Assembly: GCA_020636275.1 (NCBI GenBank)
Contig: JACJYD010000001.1
Coordinates: forward strand, 1,674,001 to 1,738,000
Direction of reading: 5' to 3'
Source of the DNA: Lewinellaceae bacterium
Lineage (GTDB): Bacteria; Bacteroidota; Bacteroidia; Chitinophagales; Saprospiraceae
Length of the DNA: 64,000 nucleotides
This document shows positions 1-9,700 of the stretch, in pieces. A model generated the notes under the pieces. It saw nothing but the letters and a program-made list of their open reading frames with translations, ran no database searches and had not been told where the DNA came from. The first letter of the stretch is position 1. Every line of letters begins with the position of its first letter. The translations under genes were made by a program, and so were the position numbers.

Positions 1-669
1 CAGCTCACTGAAGTGCCTCCCATGGAAGGGCTGGAGCTCGCCTCCAAAGTCAGCACCGCGGAGCCCTACACCCTGGGCGACCCCAATGCGGCGCTCCGCG
101 TAGCCGTGCTCGATTTCGGGACCAAGCGCAATATCCTGGATTGTATGGTGGAAAGAGGATGTTTTGTAAAGGTCTTCCCGGCCCGTACCTCAGCCGAAAC
201 GCTCAAAGCATTCGACCCCGACGGTTATTTTCTGTCGAACGGTCCGGGCGATCCCTCCTCCATGGGATATGCCGTGGAAACCGCCAGGCATATTCTCCGG
301 GAGGACAAACCCCTGTTCGGGATCTGTCTCGGACATCAGTTGCTGGCCCTGGCCGTCGACATCCCGACCTATAAAATGCACCACGGTCACCGGGGGATCA
401 ACCACCCCGTCAAAAACCTGGTCACCGGTCATTGCGAGATCACCAGTCAAAACCACGGATTTGGCGTGAATCCCGATGCAATTGAAAAAGCAGCCGACCG
501 GGTTGAAGTGACCCACGTAAACCTCAACGATCAAACCGTGGAAGGGATCCGCGTACGCGGCAAAAATGCCTTCTCCGTACAATATCACCCCGAAGCGTCT
601 CCGGGGCCGCACGATTCCCGCTATCTGTTCGACGAATTCGTTCGCCTGATGCGGGAAGCGAAAAATTAG
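1..669 (+). CDS. carA: Carbamoyl-phosphate synthase small subunit, 3' part
   Basis: Glutaminase subunit of carbamoyl-phosphate synthase. It releases ammonia from glutamine for the large subunit, feeding arginine and pyrimidine synthesis in the cytoplasm. The frame is open to the left edge, and codons before the GTG at 13 continue the CarA sequence, so the gene starts outside the window. What remains is the end of the N-terminal domain (PPMEGLELASKV) and the whole class I glutamine amidotransferase domain. The nucleophile motif GICLGHQ and the His/Glu motif YHPEASPGPHD are both intact. Enolase follows 56 bases downstream on the same strand. carB is not in the window. Identification is firm; only the N-terminus is missing. 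Confidence 0.95.
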   Translation, partial: QLTEVPPMEGLELASKVSTAEPYTLGDPNAALRVAVLDFGTKRNILDCMVERGCFVKVFPARTSAETLKAFDPDGYFLSNGPGDPSSMGYAVETARHILREDKPLFGICLGHQLLALAVDIPTYKMHHGHRGINHPVKNLVTGHCEITSQNHGFGVNPDAIEKAADRVEVTHVNLNDQTVEGIRVRGKNAFSVQYHPEASPGPHDSRYLFDEFVRLMREAKN

Positions 670-725
670 ATTAAATTGCCTTAGCCAAATGAAGCCGCAT
701 TTGCGGAACATTTAATCAATAACTT

Positions 726-2012
726 ATGAGTACCATTCTGGACATTCGCGCGCGTGAGATCCTCGATTCCCGCGGAAATCCTACCATCGAAGTAGAAGTC
801 GTCACCGAAAATGGCTTCATTGGCCGCGCCGCTGTGCCTTCCGGAGCTTCCACCGGTAAATACGAAGCCGTCGAATTGCGCGACGGCGATAAGTCGCGGT
901 TCATGGGCAAGGGCGTCCTCAACGCATGCCGAAACGTGGAAGAAACCATCCGGGAAGCTCTGCTCGGTGAAGACGTTTTCGACCAGATCTATATCGATCG
1001 CCTCATGTTGGACCTGGACGGCACCCCCAACAAGTCCAACCTGGGCGCAAATGCCATACTTGGCGTTTCCCTGGCCGTGGCCAAGGCGGCGGCCAAAGAA
1101 ACCGATCAACCCTTGTACCGCTACATCGGCGGCGTCAATTCGCATATCCTGCCCGTACCGATGATGAATATCCTCAATGGAGGATCGCATGCCGACAATA
1201 GCATCGATTTTCAGGAATTCATGGTCATGCCGGTCGGGGCCGATACGTTTTCGGAAGCGCTTCGCATGGGAGTGGAAGTGTTCCACAACCTGAAATCGGT
1301 GCTGAAAAGCAAAGGCTATTCCACCAACGTAGGGGATGAAGGCGGGTTCGCACCCAATATCAAATCCAACGTGGAAGCTATTGAAACCGTGCTGACCGCA
1401 ATCGAAAAGGCAGGTTACCGCCCCGGCGAAGATGTCATGATCGCCATGGATGCCGCCGCTTCCGAATTTTTTAACGAACAGGAAAAGGTCTATCACTTCC
1501 ACAAATCCTCTGGCGACAAGCTCAGCTCGGCCGATATGGTGGCCTTCTGGAAAGATTGGGCCAACAAATACCCCATTATCTCTATCGAAGACGGCCTCCA
1601 TGAGGACGACTGGGATGGTTGGCAAGCCCTCACCAAAGAACTGGGCAGCCGGATCCAACTGGTCGGCGATGATCTGTTCGTGACCAATACCCAACGCCTG
1701 CAGCGCGGCATTGACATGGACGTGGCCAATTCCATCCTGATCAAGGTCAACCAGATCGGTACCCTGACCGAAACCATCGAAGCGGTTCGTCTGGCAACCC
1801 GCAACGGCTATACCAGCGTGATGAGCCATCGCTCCGGCGAAACCGAAGACGTCACTATCGCCGATCTGGCTGTGGCGCTCAACACCGGACAGATCAAGAC
1901 CGGCTCCGCTTCCCGCTCCGACCGGATCGCCAAGTACAACCAGCTTCTGCGTATCGAAGAAGAACTCGCCGAAAGCGGGATCTTTCCCGGACGCGCCCTG
2001 ATCGGTGGATGA
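726..2012 (+). CDS. eno: Enolase
   Basis: Phosphopyruvate hydratase of glycolysis, interconverting 2-phosphoglycerate and phosphoenolpyruvate. The 428 residues are the normal bacterial length. Visible signatures include the N-terminal ARxILDSRGNPT motif, the SGASTGxxEA loop, the metal-binding SIEDGL motif, and the C-terminal SHRSGETED segment next to the catalytic lysine region. The ATG at 726 gives the standard N-terminus MSTILDIRAREI. A short hairpin (2019-2026 with 2043-2050) follows the stop codon. Probably cotranscribed with the small division protein downstream. Confidence 0.97.
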   Translation: MSTILDIRAREILDSRGNPTIEVEVVTENGFIGRAAVPSGASTGKYEAVELRDGDKSRFMGKGVLNACRNVEETIREALLGEDVFDQIYIDRLMLDLDGTPNKSNLGANAILGVSLAVAKAAAKETDQPLYRYIGGVNSHILPVPMMNILNGGSHADNSIDFQEFMVMPVGADTFSEALRMGVEVFHNLKSVLKSKGYSTNVGDEGGFAPNIKSNVEAIETVLTAIEKAGYRPGEDVMIAMDAAASEFFNEQEKVYHFHKSSGDKLSSADMVAFWKDWANKYPIISIEDGLHEDDWDGWQALTKELGSRIQLVGDDLFVTNTQRLQRGIDMDVANSILIKVNQIGTLTETIEAVRLATRNGYTSVMSHRSGETEDVTIADLAVALNTGQIKTGSASRSDRIAKYNQLLRIEEELAESGIFPGRALIGG

Positions 2013-2073
2013 TTTTTCTCACGGGGCGGGCCTTTCGGTACTCCCCGTGAATAATGAATAAAACAATTGCATC

Positions 2074-2385
2074 ATGGGAATTGCAAAGACATTTTGGAGA
2101 GGATTGATGGATAACGTGCCGGCCCCGTTCCGCAGCCGTTATGTCATCGCAGCCGTTCTGTTCCTGGTCTGGATGGTGTTTTTCGACAGCGCCAATATGT
2201 TGACCCAATTTCGTCTGGTGCAATCGGTCAACAACCTGAAACGGGACAAGGAGTACTATCAGGAAGAGATCAAAAAGGCGGAAGCCGAGAAAAAAACGCT
2301 GGCCGACGACAAGGAAACCTTCGCCCGCGAACAATATTTCATGCAAAAGGATGACGAAGAGGTCTTCATCCTGGAAAAAGAATAA
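2074..2385 (+). CDS. DivIC/FtsB-like septum formation initiator
   Basis: Small bitopic division protein of 103 residues. A short basic cytoplasmic N-terminus precedes one membrane helix (about residues 23-43, VIAAVLFLVWMVFFDSA). A coiled coil rich in Lys, Glu and Asp follows (about 50-90) in the periplasm. This is the usual form of Bacteroidota septum formation initiator proteins, which join the FtsL/FtsB/FtsQ-type subcomplex. The location just after enolase matches the common eno-ftsB linkage in other bacteria. The family assignment rests on topology, length and neighbourhood rather than on catalytic motifs. Confidence 0.8.
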   Translation: MGIAKTFWRGLMDNVPAPFRSRYVIAAVLFLVWMVFFDSANMLTQFRLVQSVNNLKRDKEYYQEEIKKAEAEKKTLADDKETFAREQYFMQKDDEEVFILEKE

Positions 2386-2436
2386 CACTTGGGAAGGGCG
2401 GGCCATGCCTTCCCTCCCGGACAAAATCAATTACTT

Positions 2437-3309
2437 ATGTCTGTTCTCGTAAACAAAGATTCACGTATCATTGTCCAGGGCTTCACTGGAAAGGAAGGTA
2501 CGTTTCACGCTTCTCAGATGATCGAATACGGCACGAATGTGGTTGGTGGAGTGACGCCTGGGAAAGGTGGAACCGAGCACCTCGACCGTCCCGTATTTAA
2601 CACCGTATTGGATGCCGTTCAGCAAGCCGGCGCCGATACTTCTGTCATCTTTGTACCGCCGGCTTTTGCCGCCGATGCGATCATGGAAGCTGCCGAGGCA
2701 GGCGTTAAAGTGATCATCTGCATCACGGAAGGTATTCCGGTGCAGGACATGGTAAAAGTAAAAGCCTATCTCCGCGACAAGGATTGCCGCCTGGTCGGCC
2801 CCAACTGTCCGGGCGTCATTACTCCCGACGAAGCCAAGTGCGGCATTATGCCCGGTTTTATCCACAAACCCGGTACCATTGGGATCGTTTCCCGCTCGGG
2901 GACATTGACCTACGAAGCTGTCGACCAGGTGACCAAGGTTGGCCTTGGGCAATCGACCTGTATCGGTATCGGAGGCGACCCCATTCCCGGCACTACGACC
3001 AAGGAAGCCGTTCAGCTCCTCATGGAAGACCCGGGCACCGAAGGCATCATTATGATCGGTGAGATCGGTGGCGGTATGGAAGCCGAAGCTGCCTACTATA
3101 TCAAAGAACACGGAACCAAGCCCGTCGTGGGCTTTATCGCCGGCCAAACGGCGCCGAAAGGACGAAAAATGGGACATGCCGGCGCCATCATCGGTGGTAA
3201 GGACGATACCGCAGCCGCAAAAATGGCGATCATGGAGGCTTGCGGCATCCATGTGGTCAACTCGCCCGCCGAGATCGGCAGTACCATGCTGAAAGTGCTG
3301 AGAGGCTGA
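2437..3309 (+). CDS. sucD: Succinyl-CoA synthetase alpha subunit
   Basis: ADP/GDP-forming succinate-CoA ligase alpha subunit of the TCA cycle; it binds CoA and carries the phosphohistidine. The N-terminal CoA-binding Rossmann domain begins SRIIVQGFTGKEGTFHA, and the ligase domain has MGHAGAIIGG with phospho-His at about residue 247. The frame is open to 2389, but the ATG at 2437 gives the family-standard N-terminus MSVLVNKDSR and 290 residues. The same AT-rich leader (aatcaattactt) sits in front of enolase in near-identical form. The beta subunit sucC is not adjacent. A strong hairpin terminator follows directly. Confidence 0.96.
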   Translation: MSVLVNKDSRIIVQGFTGKEGTFHASQMIEYGTNVVGGVTPGKGGTEHLDRPVFNTVLDAVQQAGADTSVIFVPPAFAADAIMEAAEAGVKVIICITEGIPVQDMVKVKAYLRDKDCRLVGPNCPGVITPDEAKCGIMPGFIHKPGTIGIVSRSGTLTYEAVDQVTKVGLGQSTCIGIGGDPIPGTTTKEAVQLLMEDPGTEGIIMIGEIGGGMEAEAAYYIKEHGTKPVVGFIAGQTAPKGRKMGHAGAIIGGKDDTAAAKMAIMEACGIHVVNSPAEIGSTMLKVLRG

Positions 3310-3310
3310 G

Positions 3311-3350
3311 AAACAAAAAGGGCCCCCGGTTTCCGGAGGCCCTTTTTGTT
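3311..3350. terminator. Bidirectional terminator between sucD and the convergent gene
   Basis: The inverted repeat AACAAAAAGGGCC / GGCCCTTTTTGTT forms a stem flanked by an A-run on one side and a T-run on the other. It lies one base after the sucD stop region and next to the stop of the minus-strand gene, so it can end transcription in both directions. Confidence 0.85.
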
Positions 3351-3351
3351 T

Positions 3352-3930
3352 TTAGAAGAAGGATAAAAGAATGACCAGGATCACCAGCACGAGGATGATC
3401 CCCGCTACCAATTGGTACGTGCGTTGCTTGCTTCGATAAGTATTGAACAATGCCTCGGCGTAATCCCTCCATTCCAGGTATTGAATAAACGGCTCGTACC
3501 CCATGGCGAAATACTTCTTCCTTCCCCGCTGGGTGCCGTGCTTTCGCAGGATGAAGAAATAAGCGTCCATATACGCGAGTTCGAACAATTCGCTCGTCCC
3601 TCCTTTATCACCGCCCGCTTCGATGATCATTTTGTTGGTGCCTTCCAGCAAACGCCAGCGCCCCTTGATCACATTTCCGTCGATCGACCGCAGATATTCG
3701 CCGTTGTCGTTAAAGAAGTGGACAATGGTATTGTGAAAATTTTCTTCATCGCGGACCTCCAGCCAGGGCTTTCCTCCCGGATTAGAATAATAGTGGGTCT
3801 CTCCCAGGTCCTCCCCCCATTTGCGTACCTTGGGAATAATGATATCTAAATATTCATCCAGGTTTTCGCGGAGGGGCAATTCGACGTTCAGAGAACGGAG
3901 AATGGTTTCGATCCAGTTTTGTTCTGCCAC
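3352..3930 (-). CDS. Tail-anchored protein of unknown function
   Basis: I do not recognise a named family. The 192-residue protein has a soluble, acidic-aromatic N-terminal part and one strongly hydrophobic C-terminal helix (about residues 172-191, LVAGIILVLVILVILLSFF). It has no signal peptide, so a tail-anchored inner-membrane protein facing the cytoplasm is likely. The middle part resembles a small beta-rich sensor module (VHFFNDNGEYLRSIDGNV, then GRWRLLE and KMIIEAG), but this is inference. A minus-strand -7 element TAAATTTG lies at 3953-3960, giving it its own promoter. It ends at the shared terminator with sucD. Confidence 0.6.
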   Translation of the reverse strand: MAEQNWIETILRSLNVELPLRENLDEYLDIIIPKVRKWGEDLGETHYYSNPGGKPWLEVRDEENFHNTIVHFFNDNGEYLRSIDGNVIKGRWRLLEGTNKMIIEAGGDKGGTSELFELAYMDAYFFILRKHGTQRGRKKYFAMGYEPFIQYLEWRDYAEALFNTYRSKQRTYQLVAGIILVLVILVILLSFF

Positions 3931-3952
3931 TTTATTGTGAGATGATACTCCA

Positions 3953-3960
3953 CAAATTTA
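3953..3960 (-). promoter_or_regulatory. Bacteroidota-type -7 element for the tail-anchored protein gene
   Basis: On the minus strand this reads TAAATTTG, a perfect match to TAnnTTTG, 22 bases before the start codon. I see no well-spaced -33 TTG partner. Confidence 0.4.
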
Positions 3961-3984
3961 ATAAAGACCGCGTTCTTTATCATA

Positions 3985-4053
3985 CTCAAAGAAAAGAGAT
4001 TTTAGAGTAGGGCGGCAACCGGCCGCCCTACTCTAAAATCTCTTTTCTTTGAG
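3985..4053. repeat. Perfect 32-bp inverted repeat (69-bp palindrome) at the 3' end of crtZ
   Basis: Left arm 3985-4016 and right arm 4022-4053 are exact reverse complements around a 5-base loop. The foot of the stem is AT-rich and the tip is GC-rich (GGGCGGC / GCCGCCC). It overlaps the last codons of crtZ on the minus strand and probably terminates the carotenoid operon. It is much longer than a typical rho-independent hairpin. Confidence 0.9.
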
Positions 4054-4522
4054 TTGCCCATTCCTTTCGCTTCCTGAAAAACTTGGGATGTACCACTAAA
4101 AGCCCGAACGACTCGCAATCTTCTTTGGTCTGTACGGCGTGATGCGCTCCATGGGCCCGCAAAATGCCCCTGGAATAGCGGCTGTCCAATTGCCGGAACC
4201 ACGAAAACCGCTGGTGGATGTATACATCGTGGATGAGAAAATAGATCAATCCGTAAATGGAGATCCCGATGCCGACGAAAAACAGCCACAAATGGGGAGT
4301 GGCCGAACCCAGGATATAGGACAGGGCGCTCGGGATGGCGAAGACCAGGAAAAAACGGTCGTTCTTTTCAAAGAAATGCCCCTCCTTGTAATGCGGTTTG
4401 TGGTGGTCTTCATGCCAGCTCCACAAGAACCCGTGCATCACATATTTATGGGCGAACCAGGCAACGAACTCCATGAAGGCCGCAGTGCCGATGGTGATAA
4501 GTGCATAAAGCAAAATTTGCAT
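4028..4522 (-). CDS. crtZ: Beta-carotene hydroxylase
   Basis: Membrane non-haem di-iron hydroxylase adding 3-hydroxyl groups to the beta-ionone rings of carotenoids. The 164-residue protein has four hydrophobic segments and the histidine clusters of the fatty acid hydroxylase superfamily: HKYVMH, HEDHH, HDVYIH and HGAHHAVQ. The frame is open to 4714, but the ATG at 4522 gives the family-normal length and avoids a 170-base overlap with cruF. It is the last gene of a minus-strand operon crtD-cruF-crtZ, 20 bases after cruF. Its C-terminal codons lie inside the large palindrome at 3985-4053. Confidence 0.93.
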   Translation of the reverse strand: MQILLYALITIGTAAFMEFVAWFAHKYVMHGFLWSWHEDHHKPHYKEGHFFEKNDRFFLVFAIPSALSYILGSATPHLWLFFVGIGISIYGLIYFLIHDVYIHQRFSWFRQLDSRYSRGILRAHGAHHAVQTKEDCESFGLLVVHPKFFRKRKEWATQRKEILE

Positions 4523-4542
4523 GCCTACAAGTTTTCCGGTTA

Positions 4543-5166
4543 TTACAAAAGCCCCAGTATCAGGAAAAACGCGAACTGGAGAATAAACAGCACAGCCCCG
4601 ACTTTGTTTTTTTGTCCGCTGAAATGATAGGCGAAAAAGGCCTGTATCGGAAGCGCTACTAAAAACCACCCCAGGTAGTTGCGCAGCGGAACGACCCCTT
4701 CCGTCCAGGTCCAAAAGCCGTGCTCGATGGCCACCGGTTCAATGAACAGGTCCAGTGCAACCAGCAACCCGGCGCCGGCAAGCGCCCGCACCGGCCAAGA
4801 CCACCCCGGGCCTGTGGCATTGACCGCCATGCCTGCCGAGTAGGACACCAGCATCCAGTTGACTCCGATCATGACAGGCGTCCCCCAGATCCTGGGACCC
4901 AGCACTTTTCCATACGTATACTCCCCAAACAAAAGGCCAGTCTGTACCCCGAACAATTCAGCCGCAAATCCCAGAACGTAGCTCAGGGCCAGAAACCGGG
5001 TCAGGCTGCCAGTCCACGGGCCGTGAAAGGACAGTGCAATGACTAGCGAGGCCAGCAAATTCAACGGCGTAAGCAGGATGAAACCCGGGTGCAGGTTCCA
5101 ATGGATCCCGATCACCCCGGCTGCATACATCAGGCTTAGAAAAACAATAGCCGGTCTTTCCTTCAT
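4543..5166 (-). CDS. cruF: Carotenoid 1'-hydratase family membrane protein (CruF-like)
   Basis: Polytopic membrane protein of 207 residues with about six or seven helices, of the CruF/DUF422 carotenoid family. Family members add water across the 1',2' double bond of an acyclic carotenoid psi-end, giving the tertiary 1'-hydroxyl of myxol- and saproxanthin-type pigments. Visible family features are FGVQTGLLFGEYTYG, the polar GVNWMLVSYS segment, and LFIEPVAIEHGFWTW. It starts three bases after the crtD stop and precedes crtZ. The three gene products together explain a monocyclic, hydroxylated, 3',4'-desaturated carotenoid. Confidence 0.85.
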   Translation of the reverse strand: MKERPAIVFLSLMYAAGVIGIHWNLHPGFILLTPLNLLASLVIALSFHGPWTGSLTRFLALSYVLGFAAELFGVQTGLLFGEYTYGKVLGPRIWGTPVMIGVNWMLVSYSAGMAVNATGPGWSWPVRALAGAGLLVALDLFIEPVAIEHGFWTWTEGVVPLRNYLGWFLVALPIQAFFAYHFSGQKNKVGAVLFILQFAFFLILGLL

Positions 5167-5169
5167 GGG

Positions 5170-6624
5170 TCACGCAATTAGCTCATCTACAATTTTTGCC
5201 GACAACAAAGCCAGCGGGATTCCGCCCCCGGGGTGGACGCTCCCTCCCACGAAGTAGAGGTCCCGTATCTTATTGGAAAAATTGGCGTGCCGGACAAAGG
5301 CCGCCATGCGGTTGTTCGAACTGGTACCGTAAAGCGCGCCCAAATGCGATCCGGTCCTGCTTTCGATCGTCCTGGGATCGAGTACTTCTTCACATTCGAT
5401 CAGGGTGCGGATATCTACGCCGAGCATGCGGCTCAGTTTTCTCAGGATCTGCTCCCGCGCCCGGGCGATCAGGGCATCCCAATCCTGTCCGCTATTGTAG
5501 GGCACATTGATCATCGTGAACCAGTTTTCCCCGCCTTCCGGCGCGTCGGCCGGATCGCATTTTTGGGTGATGTTGATGTACACCGTCGGGTCTTCGTAAA
5601 CCTCTCCCCGTGCCAGGTGCGCAAACTCCGCCCGGTAATCCTCGCTGAAAAAGATATTGTGCAACCCCATTTCGGGGAACGTCCGCCGGATCCCCCAGTA
5701 AAAAATGAGCGCGGAGGTGGATTTCTCCTGCCGCAAGGTACGCTCCGGCGCCGGTTGGTCCGGCAGCAGCTTCCGGTATGCAAAGAAAACATCCATATTG
5801 CTGATCACCCGGTCGAAGCGGTGTAATTCCCCTTCGACCCACAAGCCCGTTGCCCGGCCGTTTTGCACTTCGATCCGCTCCACTTTTTTATTGAAATGGA
5901 ATTGGGCGCCTTTCTCTTCGGCCAGCGCGACCAGGTGGTTCGTGATCGCCACCATGCCCCCTTGGGGGTGATAGGCTCCGAAGTGGTATTCAAAGTGTGG
6001 AATGATATTCAACAAGCCCGGCGCTTTGTAGGGATTGGACCCATTGTACGTGGCATACCGGTTGAAAAGTTGCACCATTTTCGGGTTGGTGAACATGCGC
6101 CGGTTTACCCGGTCCATACTCGAAAAAAGGTCCAGCCTGGGGATCTTCGGCAAGGCTCTGGCTACCGAACCGCTTAACCAGGTTCCCGGGCGGTGAAGGG
6201 ACTGCTCCAAAAAGATGCGCCCCGTAGCCTCGTATTTAAATCGGCTGTCTTCCAGCGCCCGGAGTACGTGTTCTGCCGGTTCTCCCAATACTTGCTCCAC
6301 CTCCCGCGCAAAATCCATTGCATCGGCATGGGCTTTCAGCCGCGTACCGTCTTCCCAGAAATAATGGCATACCACCGGGAGCCGCTCGTAGGGCAGGGGA
6401 GGGGTTCGCTCAGGCCCGGCCAGCTCGTACAGTTCATCCACATACATGGGCATGGTAAACAACGAAGGCCCCGCATCGAAGCGGTACGCGCCCAGCCGGA
6501 TCTCCGAGAGCTTGCCGCCCGGATACGCATTCGCTTCAAAAACCGTGACCGCATGCCCCCGGCTGGCCATGCGCACGGCGGCAGCCATTCCGGCCGCACC
6601 TGCTCCGATTATTCCGATCTTCAA
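5170..6624 (-). CDS. crtD: CrtI-family carotenoid desaturase, probably 1-hydroxycarotenoid 3,4-desaturase
   Basis: FAD-dependent carotenoid desaturase of 484 residues. The N-terminus has the dinucleotide-binding motif GIIGAGAAGMAAAVRMA followed by the acidic ribose-binding residue in VFEA. The C-terminus has the CrtI-family FAD motif YFVGGSVHPGGGIPL. The choice of CrtD (3,4-desaturase) over phytoene desaturase is inference. It rests on the adjacent cruF, whose 1'-hydroxy product is the CrtD substrate, and on the absence of crtB, which usually accompanies crtI. First gene of the minus-strand operon crtD-cruF-crtZ. A palindrome at 6640-6678 separates it from the sensor kinase gene upstream. Confidence 0.82.
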   Translation of the reverse strand: MKIGIIGAGAAGMAAAVRMASRGHAVTVFEANAYPGGKLSEIRLGAYRFDAGPSLFTMPMYVDELYELAGPERTPPLPYERLPVVCHYFWEDGTRLKAHADAMDFAREVEQVLGEPAEHVLRALEDSRFKYEATGRIFLEQSLHRPGTWLSGSVARALPKIPRLDLFSSMDRVNRRMFTNPKMVQLFNRYATYNGSNPYKAPGLLNIIPHFEYHFGAYHPQGGMVAITNHLVALAEEKGAQFHFNKKVERIEVQNGRATGLWVEGELHRFDRVISNMDVFFAYRKLLPDQPAPERTLRQEKSTSALIFYWGIRRTFPEMGLHNIFFSEDYRAEFAHLARGEVYEDPTVYINITQKCDPADAPEGGENWFTMINVPYNSGQDWDALIARAREQILRKLSRMLGVDIRTLIECEEVLDPRTIESRTGSHLGALYGTSSNNRMAAFVRHANFSNKIRDLYFVGGSVHPGGGIPLALLSAKIVDELIA

Positions 6625-6639
6625 ATCATGTGATATTTT

Positions 6640-6678
6640 AAACGGAAGAGGCCGGGAGTAGCCCGGCCTCTTCCGTTT
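6640..6678 (-). terminator. Hairpin terminator downstream of the sensor kinase gene
   Basis: Perfect 17-bp arms (6640-6656, 6662-6678; core GGAAGAGGCCGGG) around a 5-base loop, in the gap between the kinase stop (6707) and the crtD start (6624). On the minus strand the stem is followed by an A/T-rich run. Confidence 0.7.
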
Positions 6679-6706
6679 TGGGGTAACAAAGTTGTCTGCA
6701 CTTGGT

Positions 6707-9700
6707 TTATTCCACGACCGGCAACTCTACGAAAAAATCCGTGCCCCGCCCCGACTCGGTCTCAAAATAGATCCGGCCTCCGGCCAACTCGATGATTTTT
6801 TTGGCAATCGCCATCCCCAGCCCCGATCCGGAACTTTTGGTAGTGAAATTGGGCACGAAGACCTTCTCCCGGAGCTCTTCCGGAATGCCGGAACCGTTAT
6901 CGCTGATCTGAACGACCACGAACCCGTCGCGCAGGAAAACCCGCGTGTCGATCCGTCCCCGGCGCTCGCTCGTGAAGGCCTGGATCGCATTTTTGAAAAT
7001 ATTGGTAAATACGCGCCGCAAGTGGTTCCGGTCGGCAAAAACCTGGACATCCTCTTCCGGCATCTGAAGGGATACGTCAAAATCCTCTTCCCCGTGCATG
7101 AATAATGTGTGCACGTTCTCGACCAATTCGTTGATGGAAAAAGTGGAATTTTCCGGGATCGGCATCTTGGCAAAATTGGAAAAGGATTCCGCAATGTCTT
7201 TCAGGTTCTGGATCTCCTCCACGATCGTTTTCGATACTTTCCCGAACATTTGAGTGGCTTTCTCCGGTTGGGTCGCCAGTGCATATTGCAGCTGCTGGAT
7301 GGCCAATTGCATGGGCGTAAGTGGGTTCTTGATCTCGTGTGCCACCTGCCGCGCCATCTCCCGCCAGGCGCTGTCGCGCTCCGATTCGGCCAGCTTCCGG
7401 GTGCTGTCCTCGAGCTTTTCCAGGGTCCGGTTATATTCCTCGATCAAAACGCCCAATTCGTCCTGCCTGCTGTAGGTCAGGGGTTCGTTCTTCCCCAGCT
7501 TTAACCGGCGAAGGCTCTCGCCGATCTGGGAAATGGGCTGGGTGATCGAATTGGCGATAAAGATGGCCACCGCACTGGTAACCAACAACAAAAAGACATA
7601 TGCGCTGATCAGTCCACTGAAGAATCCGGACAATTCCTCTTGCCAGTTGCTCGCCTGGTTGACAAAAGGCAGCCCGATATAGGCGAGTGCGGTCCCGGAG
7701 TTTTCGGCAATGGGCAGATAGGCCGTTCGAAACGGCAAATCGCCAATTTTTTCCCCTTGCAGGTCGAATAGCTTGCGTCCCGTGGCGAGGAAATAGTGTG
7801 TCGCGCTGTTCAATCGGGAAGGGGCCAAAACCTTTTCCAGGGAAGGGGGAAGGGTAGAGCCCGCAAACCGCCCATCCGGCTCATAGATCAGCATATCCAT
7901 TTGGTGCGACCGGGCCACCGCTTCCAGCAGATCCCACAGCGGTCTGCCGGTGAGCAGCTTATCTGCCTGCCGGATCCGGGTATAGGCGTCTTCCCGGATA
8001 CCGTCGATCTTTTCCTTGATCTGGACATCCTGGTTGTAATTGGCCGTTTGCCGGAAATTCCAGACTGAAAAGAAGCCGAGGAAAATGAACGCGATCAACA
8101 GGAACCCGATCACCCATAATTGGATGCGATTGCTCAATGTCGGACGCTGAAGTTGCGTGAAATCGAGGCTGTAGGGCAAAAAGCGCAGCCAGTAGTTCAG
8201 GATGGCCAGCAAGAGGATGATCAATATGAACAGGGCCAACAGGTAGGAAAACACGGAAACCGGCCCCATAAAACTCGGCGCCCTCCTGCTGGTTATCGCG
8301 GTATTCCCGTTTGAATTCCGGTAACACCACTCAATGCGGTCCGGCGTATCGCGTGGCGTCAGCGTATCGAACGCGGCTTGGATGGAAAGGGCTTTTTCCT
8401 CGAAAGGAAAATTGGAAAGGGCGCTTTTCTTGACCAATGTTCCCTGATGGTACAGCGCGTAATCCAGCTCTTCCGGAATATCGTTTTCCAAAAATATGGA
8501 TTGAAAGGTCGATCCCGATATTGCCTGCGAAAGGTCCGGAGCGTTCGTCTCCATTTCGGATGAGGTGAGCCGGAGGACGAGATCCTGCTGGATCTTATCT
8601 TCCTTTTCCAGGTGAAAGCTGGATAACAACATGGTCGTCAACACGGAAAAAAGCAACAGCCAACCGAACACCCAGGTCAGACTGGGGCTCTCGGTATCGG
8701 AAAACCAATCCAGCCCCACCAGGTAGACTACTCCGGCCAGGAGGAAAATTTCCAGGGGGAATGGAACATCTGCCCAAAAGTAGAAGGGGGTGACGGCCGC
8801 CAGCGAAAGTATCGCTATCAATATGCGTTGTACCGGCCGCAGGCCCATGCTGACGATCACCTTTCCCATGCGCTGACTGAACAGGAAAAAGGACAGGAAA
8901 AGAAAGATCAGGGCGCCAATAGCCAGGGCTCCGCCGGTATTGATGGAGAAGAGGTTCTCCAGATACACGTTAAGCGAAGAATACAGCACGATGTTGCGAA
9001 CGGTCTGTACGATCAACAACATGGCCAGCAGGATGGCCAGGTAGTTAACGGCGCTGAAAAGGACTTGAAGGGACCGGGGCAGCTTGGGAAATCCCAGCTC
9101 TTCGAACTCCTGGTGAAAGAAAACCATTACCCACAGGAGGAAAAAAGTATTCAGCAATAAGCCGGCCAGCGTTTGCTGTTGGATGGGTTCCAGGAGGACA
9201 TCCGGCAATAAGCCGCCCTCCGCGCCGGGCGCCAGAAAAGGGTTGAGCAGAAAGCGGGAGACGGCGGCGAAAACGACGAGGGTCAAAAGCCCCCACCAGG
9301 GAGAATACCGCATTGACAAGCGTTGGGCAAATTGGTTTATGAGAAAGGCGATCAGTGCGCCTATGCCCAATGCCAGCCAGAAAAGGATCCGGGAAGTGGC
9401 CGGATCCCGGAACGGATGCCGGGCCTCCAGGTAGAGGATAGGCGTTCCGCTTTCACTTCTGATCGCTACGTCGCCGGGGCTCACCGCTGGAAAAACACCC
9501 TCCGGTATGCCCTGCAACCCGAAAAACCCGCTTTTTAAATAAGGACTTTCCAACTCGTAATGCTCCCAAAGCGGCAGCCACAGGATGATCCGGGGGCTCG
9601 TTCCTTTTTCCGCCTCTATCCATTTGCCCACAAAGGTGGTAGGTCCTTCCGTCAGCAGAAAAAAAGGTGATCCGTCTTCCCCAACTCCGGTTGGAGGTCC

